This document shows, piece by piece, positions 54,302 to 64,000 of a DNA stretch of 64,000 bases (its first letter is position 1; each line of letters opens with the position of its first letter). The notes under the pieces are model-generated. The model worked only from the letters and a program-made list of their open reading frames with translations. It did not search any database and had not been told where the DNA came from. The stretch covers positions 124,001 through 188,000 of the forward strand of contig JAKUHH010000103.1 of assembly GCA_022701365.1 (NCBI GenBank), read 5' to 3'. The translations under genes were made by a program, and so were the position numbers. Source of the stretch: Mycocentrospora acerina (taxonomy: Eukaryota; Ascomycota; Dothideomycetes; Pleosporales).

Positions 54302-56716
54302 TCAAGCGTCCCATATCTTTTGCTGGCTCCTCTTGCTCCACTGGTGACTACCAGTTGAGTTGCCGACTCTGTGCTTCTCTTCGAAGAGGAACTTTGTGAG
54401 TTGCCTGTACAAGAACTTGCCACCGTTGTTATACACGATACTATGGTCACTGTCTGTAAAAAACGTGTTCTGCATCTTCTCCGGAGTAACACGCGCGCCC
54501 ATGAGCAGGTCAACAAGCGCAGCCGAGTTCTGAAAATGAACGTTGTCATCGCCAGTCCCGTGCTGAATCACAACACCGCCCGCGATTTGCTTGAAGCCAG
54601 TAGCATCATGAACACGCGACCTGTTGTAGCCCTCCTCATTATCCTTGACCTGTTTCATGTAACGCTCGGTGTAGATGGAATCGTAGAAGCGCCAATCAGA
54701 GACGGGTGCTGTTATCAATGCGTAAGAGATGGCTGGGTCATTGACTTCAACAACCTTGGAGCTTAGGTAGCCCCCGTATGACCAACCAAAGATACCCATG
54801 TGTTTACTGTCAACCCATTCGTTCTTTGCAAGCTCCTTTGCGGCCCATATTTGATCCAGAGCTTCAAGTTCGCCGAGATTCTTGGTCACGAGGGAACGAA
54901 ACTCACGACCCTTGCGCCCAGTACCTCGGTTATCAACGGTCAAGGTGATGTACTCGAGTTCGGGGTCGGAAGCTATGTATGCATGCCAGTTGAGCGCATT
55001 GAAGTTCTTCGTAACCTGCTTTGCATTTGGACCTCCGTATGGGTTCAGGAGCAGAGGATACTTTTTGCTGGGGTCGAAGTTGGGTGGGAGTCGGAGCATA
55101 GCATCAAGAGTATAACCTGAAGGGTGCTCCAGATCAATGTAGGTGATGTTTGGAAGGTTGTATTCCTTGAGTCTGTTGAAGAGCACTTTGTTGTCTACAA
55201 TTGTACGGACAGGCGTTGTTGAGTTGACGGTATAAAGCTCTTGGTATGGAACATCGGGGCCGGCATAGCGCAGGACATAATAGGATCCTCCTGACGAAAA
55301 CGACGCAGTCCACGAAGCAGAGACAGTGTCATCCACAAGAGCCTTCTTCTCACCAGTCTTAAGATTGACTGAGTAAACATGCGATTCTGTGCTGTGGTGC
55401 TGGGTTGAAGTGAAGTATACAAGGCCTCGCTTAGAATCAACCTTAGGAACCGTAAGAACCTCCCACTCGCCAGACGTAATGGCAATCTTCTTGCCACCAG
55501 TGACAGGAGATAGGTACAGGTGGTTCCAGCCGTCTTCATCGGACTGTTCAAGATAGTACTCAGTGCTCGAATTACCAGCGCCCGCGAGAGAAGTCTCAAC
55601 AGTACCAAGGTATTGGATGCTAAGCAGGTTTTCGAGCCACCCATCGCTTCCATCGCGCTCCTGAATCACAGACGACGAGCCAGAGGCAACATCAATGACT
55701 ACTATCTTCTCATGATCTTGCACACGATTGTAAGCTCGGTAGGCTACCTTGCTGTGATCCTCGGTAAGCCAGACGACTTCGCCAATCACGAGATCATCCT
55801 CGGGGAAAGCGTCAATGGGAATGCTTGTGTAGTTTCCAGATGCGACATCCAAAAGATTAAACCCGACAGTAGGGTTCTTGCTACCCACCTTGGGATAACG
55901 CAGATGAAGCTCGCAGGCATATACGTCTGCGACGTCCTCTCCGCACATGTAGTAAGGGATTGTAAAGGTACCAACACCGGTCTCGTTGAAGCTAAGAAAG
56001 GCGATTTGGGTTCCGTCTGGGGAGTACCATAGAGCGTAACGGTCGCCGAAAACTTCCTCCTCGTAGACCCAGTCTGGAACACTATAAGGTAGCGTTAGCA
56101 TCTTAAGCGGATACTTGAAACTGCGTGGCTGGTTTACTCACGCATTGAACCAGTCAGGGCCTCCATTTTCAGTAATCCGAGTGATAGTGCCATTGTTCCA
56201 GAGGTGAAGATCGTTGCCCTTGACAAATGCAACCTGCGAGGATGTGGCTGGGCTCCACTCCGCATACTGGATAGTGCTATTGGACTGCGGATCTAGTGGA
56301 GAGACTTCTCCAGTCGCAACATTTTGGACCAGGTAGTCAGCATAGAAGCTGTGTCGGTACAGCTTGGTGTGGTTTACAGCCCATAGGACATGGCTTGCAT
56401 CGGGGGAGATTTGGAAGTCCCAGTAGTCTGCTGGGATCTTGTCTGCCGCTAAAAACGTCGAGTTCTTGCCAGTAGCAACATTCTCAAAGGCCAGACTTCC
56501 GTCTGCGGCAGCGAAGACGTAGTCACCATCGTCGCCCGTGCTGATCCAGCTGAAGGATCGTGTCTGCGCCGAGAATTGGCCTGGGTTATCGGTAGTGAGG
56601 TTGTAACTCAGACGTTTCGTACTGTTTGAGCTTCCGAGTGGCTGGTGCGGAAATCTTGGCGGCTCGATTGCCTGAATAAGCGGCAAAGTAGCCGCGAGGA
56701 TGGCGAATGAACGCAT
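54302..56716 (-). CDS. Secreted dipeptidyl peptidase IV (prolyl oligopeptidase family S9B)
   Basis: Extracellular serine peptidase of about 784 aa that removes X-Pro dipeptides from peptide N-termini. Exon 1 (56716-56142) and exon 2 (56081-54302) are joined across a 60-nt intron to read GGPDWFNA-VPDWVYEEEVFGD. The signal peptide is MRSFAILAATLPLIQA, with probable cleavage before EPPRF. The beta-propeller covers about 40-500. The alpha/beta-hydrolase domain contains GIFGWSYGGYLSS (nucleophile Ser near 627), GTGDDNVHFQNSA (Asp) and TDSDHSIVYNNGG (His), so the triad is complete. Several N-x-S/T sites are visible, as expected for a secreted glycoprotein. An upstream in-frame ATG at 56767 would add 17 hydrophobic residues before the signal peptide; I prefer 56716. 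Confidence 0.95.
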
Positions 56717-58148
56717 CGTGAGAGACAAAAGCAGCACGAGACCCGGCAAACGATGGGCGGGTGGCACTGAAGGCGCGACGCGTCACGTTCAGACTGCGTA
56801 CACTCAGATTGTCCTGCACAGTAGCACCAGGACAGGTGGTACGAGGAGAGCGATTGAGTGCGCAAGAGTTCCTGCAGTACACATGATGGGCGACGCGCAT
56901 GTTTATGTGCTGAGCACGTATCGCGCGAATCTTGAACCGCACTTGGAGTTGCCGCATCGAGTAGGTGTCAAGCACGCCAAGCCCGCACCAAGCAGCCAGC
57001 CACCCGGCAAGACAAGGCCGTTGACAATGCCCAGCCGACTGCAGTTCAGAGAGGAAGGTGGACATGCCAGCAACCTGATTGTCGGCAAAAGCTGTTTGCT
57101 ACCCACGACGGCATTGTGTGATGGGAGGAGTGATGACGCGAAGGCGGGCCCTGCAGGTACGACGCCTGCTCGCCTGAGGCTTATCGTATCAGGCCCGGTC
57201 CATTCTGCCATAAATATGATCCAGACCAGACAACACCGACACTTGGGCCATATAAGGGATGCAGTGACAACTTCTTGGTGTAGTATCCCCCAACAGCTTG
57301 CAAAAGTCTCGTTTTACAAGATTCATTAAATACACTTCCCACGCCCATGTCACACAGCCACGCCACCAATTGAATCCGATGGCAACGAAGGGGGTTGGTG
57401 GGAGGAGATAACTTCTGGTCGTTGTCCCAAATCACCGATCTCTGCATTCGTCCGTCTTTGCTGTATCGAGGACACCACAGCGAAGAATGTCGATACCGGA
57501 GCTGCAAAAACGTACTAATTTAAATGCCAACATGGAGATTCTTCAATAGATCGTAGATCGTAGATCGTTGTCATACTAAGGACTCCTAGCCTGCTGATAT
57601 TGGCTGACATTGCTCTCGAGTTGATTTTAATTCACTAAAACGAATGGTCGACAGAATGTCTGGGCAGATACTTATGTGGATACTCTCATGTGTACAGCAC
57701 CAACGCCTGTTCGCAAAAACAATGGCGCGGAACTTCCTTCTATAAGCGGAGAGAATAAATGTGACCCGGTTTATTCTATCGACCAGCTTCTCAGTTCCAT
57801 CGTGCTGTAGCTTTTCTCTTTGGCAAGGACGAAACACTGCTACACTCCTTTAGCGATGTTGAAAGTTAAAGGCGTGTGGCGTGGAAAGTTTCGAGGACTC
57901 TAAAGTTTGCTAAGGTACGCTTGAGATGAAGCATCGCTTGGATGAAATTAGGGTACGGGTATTCCATGGAGCTAAGATTAGTGTAAAGCCAACGAATCTC
58001 AGGTAGAGACCCGTAGGAATACTATTCCAGTGCTCGAGACCTATTTCGAAGCTGCCGAGACTGTATCGTGGGTCCGCGGTCGGACCTGATAGCACCGACG
58101 CCCAACACCACCATCTTAAGCATAGTCACGCATGAGTTGGCCTACAAA
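56717..58148. other. 1.4-kb intergenic
   Basis: Upstream flank of DPP IV. A 209-codon plus frame (56700-57329) overlaps the DPP IV start region, and its Arg/Thr-rich composition looks like an antisense shadow. No other gene seen. Confidence 0.45.
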
Positions 58149-60760
58149 ATGAGCTATCACCCACCACCTTCTTGTTTGTCGTGAAAGCAGGATGTGAGTC
58201 CTATAGGTCAATCGTCGTGCGCAAATGTGCCCACAGGAGCACCTTATCAGCAAAATTATGCGCCACAACACTTTGTAAGCCGACCTCAGCATTTCCACTC
58301 ACCTCTTCTGCCCCCCAAACCCCTTCATTCCGAACAACGGCGACAAAAAATCTCCTCTGCCTACTCCTCAACACTCAAGATTGACCTTGCCAGTCATTCG
58401 TACGCATTGTGGAACAACTCCTGGCTATCTTCAAAACGAGTCCCCGGACTCGGGAAGAACATCTAGAATCAACGGCCTTATAGCTAGTTGGCGAAGCCCA
58501 GATACTCGTTATCCTCAACAATGAGATTAAAGATGGAAGCATCACATATAATATTATAACACGCCAGTTCCTTTATGAATAAATTCACAAAGTGCCAGCC
58601 CTATCAGAGATGCTTTATCACCTCGCGGTCGAATGTTTCGATAGACACAACGAGGTAATTGCGAGATTTCATCTTTAGAAAAATCTTCAGTGCCACTGCC
58701 ACCTCCGCTACCGCAAGTCACATTAAGAAAAGGTTGTCTGTCAGTTCGTGAAGAAAAGATTCAAACCCCTCCAATCCGTGGCGTCCAAAGAAGTACTGCA
58801 ACTCTGATCAATTTCTTCGTTAGCCGGACTATGGAAGATTCTATTCCGGAACGCAGGTTACTTGAGCTTACGCGTATTATCGCTGAAATTCTATCACCTT
58901 CAATCTTAAGGGAAGAGAATGATGTTTTGACCAATTCGGAACAAGCGGATGCATGCCCTGAAGATTCTCACGTACAGTCCTCTAAAGAAGATTCGAAAGA
59001 CCTAGAGATACTGGCTAAGACTTCATGTTATCCTGAAAAACCTCTCGATGATAGAACTGGGGATATTATGGCCTGCACTGCTCATACATCATGCACTATG
59101 GATAACGGACAATGGAGCAGTGGTTCTGTTTTTATCTTCCCAATTTCTGTGAAATCTGGGTATGGGAACATTACAAAATAAGTTCCGATACCAATAGATG
59201 CAAGTGTGACAAGAGGAGCCAGAAATTTTGATTTCATCACAAACCAAGCTCACATTAAAATAAATATACCTGGCAATTTAATTGATGAAAAGGAGAACAT
59301 CCAGTAGTCAAAAAATTACACATTTCAAGCGATGCGCCTCCTCGCCTTCATCGTCCCACCATGCCTCCAGCTAATTCTGATCCATCCCAGATAAGCAGCT
59401 ACGTCTACTTCGATGTTTGTTGCTCGCCCTACAGGTTTTCAATCATCTGGTTCCGGAGTTCCATAGCACCCAAGTTGATAGTGTGCTCTACGTGCTTCGA
59501 ACGCTATATCTGGTACACAGCTTTGTTTACCTCTTTCAACGGAACTTTTGAAATACTTGGAGATGAAGGAAAATGTATGATCAGCGTTCCTCGCATGAAG
59601 GATGTTCTATAGCCATCGAACCCACCATGAAATGACCTTATCAAAATTCACGTAAATATGGAAGTGCGCAGCAATGTTCCGAGATGTAGAGGAATCTCTG
59701 ACATTACTGGATTTCAAGCTCGAGCCCCAAGTACGATATAGCATACCCCTGCACACAATGCGATACTGAATTTCGTTGCTTGTCAACCTCGTTTAAAAGA
59801 CCACTTTATAGCTTTGCGATTTGAACACAATTTCATGCCACATGGAAGTCAACAGGACGATGCTGAACAGTGGGCGTGTGATATAGTTTTACTTTATATT
59901 CAGCTTCTACCCAAAACGATCTCTGAGAAGAATAACTGGTCTGCTTTTATCACTGGCGCACAACGTCGACTCTCACTCTTACGTTGTCCAGCCTTCATGC
60001 CCGTGAAGGCCAACAGCAGAATTTGGCGCCCTCCAAATACCCGGATTGAGTCCTCCGTTTGCGAATCGTCCTTTTTCGATCAAATTGTGTTGAAAACCCT
60101 GGACCCAACATTCGCGCCTGCACCTATACCAGTCGGAATGCATTTGAAAAATTGAGCCTGCGATCTATGGATTAAATCCACCCAAAGTTCTGTCGGAGCG
60201 GCGATTGGCAAAGGCGATTTCGCACTCTTCTGCCATTTTTTCCAAGCTCTCATGACCAATCCTGTGTACCCCAATGGGTATTACAGGTGGGAGGTGGTGC
60301 ACTATCAAAGGCGGGTGCTCAAACTTTGAGGTGTGTGCAATATGTTATGCTGAATTAACCACGACTACCTACCTTGAGGATGAGTTCCAACTGCGCGAAG
60401 ACGTTCCTCATGATCAACTCCTTGAAACGCATTTAGCCGCTGGGAAGTGCTATGTGGTGATAATTCAATGATACCATCGACTTCTACGTCTGCATGGAGT
60501 GCTATGAGAGCTTCATTCGCAGCACAACTCCTAGCAATATGTTCACAAACATAGGAATTGGTTCTATTGAGACTTTGTGCTTTATGTCTCATCGAATATG
60601 CGCCAACGATACGGAAATCTCTACTCTGGCAATTCATCAAGCACACGGGAAGCTTTCGTCGCCTTTCCAAATTATCAGCAATTTTTTCGTTTATTTCGAA
60701 TCTCTCTTCTTCAGATATGCTATCCGTCTTTACAAGCTAAATAATAACAACATGAATTAT
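58149..60760 (+). pseudogene. Decayed multi-exon gene of unknown function with C-x2-C pairs
   Basis: Coding-like segments in one orientation are broken by stops. Segment A from ATG 58149 reads MSYHPPPSCLS, TGA (58182), then Pro/Gln-rich to 58466. Segment B (about 58488-58678) reads LVILNNEIKDGSITYNII, TAA (58580), then IHKVPALSEMLYHLAVECFD. Segment C (59361-60290) is one frame interrupted by TAG 59610, TGA 59628, TAG 59739 and TGA 60153; it includes VCSTCFERYIWYTALFTSF and GISDITGFQARA. Segment D, in another frame from about 60274, has GGCSNFEVCAICYAEL, and later FYVCMECYESFI at about 60483-60518. The C-x2-C pairs suggest zinc knuckles. All six stops can be explained by single C-to-T or G-to-A changes. 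The adjacent DNA is RIP-bleached, so leakage of RIP is a plausible cause. I do not recognise the parent family with confidence. Confidence 0.6.
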
Positions 60761-60978
60761 ATATGCATTTGTGTATTTGCTGTAGCTCATCTTTTTTTGT
60801 CTTTTTTCATTCAAAATAAATAAATTTTTTATCACTTTACACCAGCTTTTTCCTATATTAAAAATGTATTTAATAATCTATCTAACTTACTTTACTTTAC
60901 ATAATAAAGCCTAAGTAGACATGAGTCTGTGGGGCGATGTTTTTTCTCTTAGTATAATTCTCTTATTAGGAGCCTTAT

Positions 60979-61320
60979 GTAATGGTTAGGCGCCCTGCCC
61001 TTGCTATTAATACTACGCAATAAACCAAATTATACAAAAAGGTAAGCACAAGAATACTTAAGCAAGTATTCTCTGTGTAGTATAATATATAAAGTGCTAG
61101 ATCTAGACTTTGCTGAATAGATGCAATAAGCGAGGTAAGGTACATGTAACGTTCACAACTGTAATGGTCAGGCGCCCTGCCCTTGCTATTGATACTACGC
61201 AATAACCCCACTTATACCAAAAGGTAAGCACAAGAATACTTAAGCAAGTATTCTATGTGTAGTATAATATATATAGTGCTAGATCTAGACTTTGCCGACT
61301 AGATGCTATAAGCGAGGTAA
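60979..61320. repeat. Tandem pair of about 160-bp repeats, 182-bp period
   Basis: The two copies (about 60979-61138 and 61161-61320) share GGCGCCCTGCCCTTGCTATT, AGGTAAGCACAAGAATACTT, GTGCTAGATCTAGACTTTGC and GCGAGGTAAG. They differ mainly by transitions. The copies sit at the border of the RIP-bleached block. The GTAATGGTYAGGCGCC start resembles a tRNA D-arm/A-box, so a tRNA-derived SINE or LTR fragment is possible. Confidence 0.85.
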
Positions 61321-61439
61321 GCCACGTTGACTGTGCACGTGCTTAGTCGTTACAACAACGTCACATCATATCATTACCCCTAAGTCAACTGACACCTATC
61401 TAATAGCCACCTAATTTGTACTTGCCTTAGATAGCAACC

Positions 61440-64000
61440 TTAGGAAGAGATATATAAGAGGGGTAGTCTATATAGCTTTATAAAGTAGTTTTTCTATATC
61501 TTTTTATATAAAACTTATAAGTATAGAGAATAGTATCTTTAGTTTACCCTCTAGTCTTAGCACTCTTATATACCTTATAGTAGACACTTTAAACTCTATT
61601 TAAATAACTCTCTTATAACTTATGTTATTAATTATGTAGAAAAACTTGTCTAAGCTAGTAATAGCTTCTAAATAATATTACTGCTTATTTTATTTAAATT
61701 AAATCTAAGCTTTATTTAATTTAGAACTAATTTAAACTATACTATTATATTTAGTATTTTATTATAGCTAAAACTCTAATAATCTCTTAATAACTAAAGC
61801 TTTTAAGTTTAGAACTTCTTAAAGTACTATATTAAAATTAATTTAGAATAGCTATATAAGATTATACTAAAGTAGAAACTTAAAGACTATTAAGAACTTA
61901 GCAGATTTAGACCTAATTCTAATTTCTGCTACTATTACTTTAAGTTTAAAAGAACTAACTTAAAGATTAGTATATACTAAAAGCTTAACTTTAAGAGAAA
62001 TAGTAAAAGTATCTAATCTTACTTTATCTTCTAATCTAGTAAGAACTAGTGTAGAACCTATACTAGATTTAGACTAAAGAAAAAAAGACTTAGCTTAACT
62101 AGTAGCTTAGTATTATATAGAAAACTAAGAACTATAATAAGCTATAATTACTCTAGACTACCTTTTACTTTATACTAAACTAATACTAACCTCTTTAAAA
62201 TAACCTTAAGTTTTAAAGTTTTAGTCTAAGATTTTAATTAAGAAGATTTTTTGTATTAAACTTTCTAAAAATATACTATCTATTAATATTTTAAATAATA
62301 GTTATAACTTAACTTTTTACTAATAGTAAGCCTTAATTTTAGACTATTTAAAGATTAATATAGACTACTATTAGAGTAAGTGCGCCTATATAATATTAGT
62401 CTAGATATATACTTTTAGTCTAGCTAAGGAGTACTTAAAGTGTTAATACTAATTTAATACTTTACTTAACTATTTTAAGATTACAGAAAATATAATTAAC
62501 TTTCTTAAGTTTTATTTTATTATAAGAAATAAGAGAGCTAAGAGCTAAGCTACTTTTAATAAACTTTATATAGATAAGTTAGAATCCTTTTTTACTTTTA
62601 AAATACAGTTCTTTAATACTACTATTAGAAGATAAGTACTTAAATTAAAACAGTTTTACTACTTATAGATAAAGATTATACATAATTTGCAGATACTTAG
62701 CTTTAGTTTTAAGTTAAAATAAAATAACTCCTTTAAGCTTATAGTTAAATACTTAATAGTATTTAATATAGAATAAAAAAACTATCTCTTAGTTTTAACT
62801 ATAAAGAGTAAAATTTATATAATATATAAACTAAGTTAATTTTATTTAAGTCTAGTTTAAAAGTCTCTACTATAAATAAGCTATATTTATATTAGTAAGT
62901 AAATTTTTATATTTAAAATTTACTTTAACTTTTACTTACTTTTTAGCTTATATCTAAGACTCTATACCTTATAAGAGACTTAACTCTATATAACTACTAT
63001 AACTATAGTAAGCTAAGACACTTTATAAGTAAGTACTTTTTACTTAAAGTATAAAAGATTAAGTTTAAAGAACTAAGTAAAGATATAAAAGACTAAAGAA
63101 TAAATATAGATAAAGATTAGATAAAAAATAAAGATGCTTAAGAGGACTTTTCTTCTTAAGCTTAAACTATTATAACTTTTTAAATCTTAGTTTCTTAAAC
63201 TTATTTAAGAGACTATATTTCTTTTTTCTTTTTTTTTAATACTAAGGGCCTTAAGGTCTAATTATACTCTTTAATTAATACTAGTTCTTAAGGTAACTAT
63301 TTTTTAAATTTAAAAATTACTACTTCTATTTTATAATCTCTTTAGACTTTTATCTAAAAGCTACTATTTTAAGTTATAGCTAAAGGATTTTAAGACTAAA
63401 TCTCTTTACTAGCAAATTAGTATATCTAATTATATCTAATTATTAATAAAAAAAATCTATAACTGCTCTTTAATAATAGTAGACTTTAGCTAATAAGACT
63501 TTATTATTAGAATTAAATAAATAAGGTATTTTAAGCTATAGTAAGATATAAATTACTCTTAGATTATCTAGCTAAGCTGCTATCTTACTATATACAATCT
63601 TGCTTTACTACTCTTAATAACTTTTAACTAATATCTACCTGCTAAAAACACTAACTTTGCCTTTTTCAGCGTGTCTGATCTGACGCCTGCGGCATTAATA
63701 TTCTATTAGATATTACCTTAATACACATTAGACAGTCTCTCCTCTAATTTCTAGAGCCTTAGGGCCTAGGGTAGTAGTTTGCAGCTAAGTTATAATCCTG
63801 CAATTTTGCAATATTAATTTTTTAACATTTAACACTTAGACTATAACTACACTAGAATGTTAAGAGGCTAGAAATAGCCCTGTTGCTAATACTAGAAATA
63901 GACCCTAACTACCTAATTTTTAATTTCTTAGAAATAGAGCTAGAGCTAGTCTTAGCCTTAGCTCTAGCAACAGGCCTAATACTAGAGCAGCTAACCCCTA
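61440..64000. mobile_element. RIP-degraded repeat/transposon relic, extremely AT-rich
   Basis: The sequence is dominated by TA, AG, CT, TT and AA steps, with almost no CA, TG or CG dinucleotides over more than 2 kb. This is the expected product of saturating CpA-to-TpA mutation on both strands of a repeated element. No open frame survives. The last 350 bases (from about 63650) are less altered and include GTGTCTGATCTGACGCCTGC and tandem TAGAAATAG-like words, so an element boundary may lie there. Class cannot be determined by eye. The block continues beyond the window. Confidence 0.75.

Noticed and set aside
56700..57329. 209-codon plus-strand frame upstream of DPP IV
   Set aside because: It overlaps the DPP IV signal-peptide region antisense and has no domain, intron or start-context support.
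63840..64000. CTAACCCCTA at the right edge suggesting telomeric repeats
   Set aside because: Only one or two CTAACC-like words occur and no CCCTAA tandem array is present. The surrounding TAGAAATAG/CTAGAGC words look like a repeat-element end.

Overview
The window looks like a chromosome segment of a filamentous ascomycete (Pezizomycotina; a dothideomycete or pleosporalean is my best inference). Evidence: short spliceosomal introns of about 43-126 nt with GT-AG or GC-AG ends and CTAAC/CTGAC-type branch sites, Zn2Cys6 regulators, TRI12- and Dal5-type MFS transporters, a secreted DPP IV, single genes on both strands with no operons, and a terminal AT-rich block that is almost free of CA/TG dinucleotides, as left by RIP (repeat-induced point mutation).

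Layout. 0.9-7.2 kb: two divergent Zn2Cys6 transcription factors. 7.2-10.2 kb: a 3-kb gene-free stretch dense in micro- and minisatellites. 10.2-17 kb: a VPS9-CUE Rab5-type exchange factor divergent from an ASNSD1-like asparagine-synthase-domain protein, then a 71-aa protein and a DUF4202 protein. 17.5-19.6 kb: a homeodomain/C2H2 regulator whose conserved homeodomain tryptophan is a stop codon. 21.5-26.4 kb: a SulP/STAS sulfate permease convergent with a TRI12-family efflux pump. 26.4-32.6 kb: gene-poor, with one coiled-coil hypothetical. 32.6-35.8 kb: a frameshifted EthD-fold gene, a D-2-hydroxyacid dehydrogenase and a DAO-type FAD oxidoreductase. 36.2-41.8 kb: a Cue5-like CUE protein and a multispan membrane protein. 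42.1-51.5 kb: four genes on one strand (FMO-type monooxygenase, Dal5-type transporter, zeta-crystallin-like reductase, MOCOS-type PLP protein lacking a MOSC domain). This is the best candidate for an uncharacterised co-functioning locus. 54.3-56.7 kb: secreted DPP IV. 58.1-60.8 kb: a decayed multi-exon gene broken mainly by stops that fit C-to-T or G-to-A changes. 60.98-61.3 kb: a 182-bp-period tandem duplication. 61.4-64 kb: RIP-bleached repeat DNA.

Intron models were derived by hand. For each intact multi-exon gene the exon lengths sum to a multiple of three and family motifs read across the junctions. Three introns use GC-AG ends. I saw no convincing tRNA, rRNA, CRISPR or telomere repeat.
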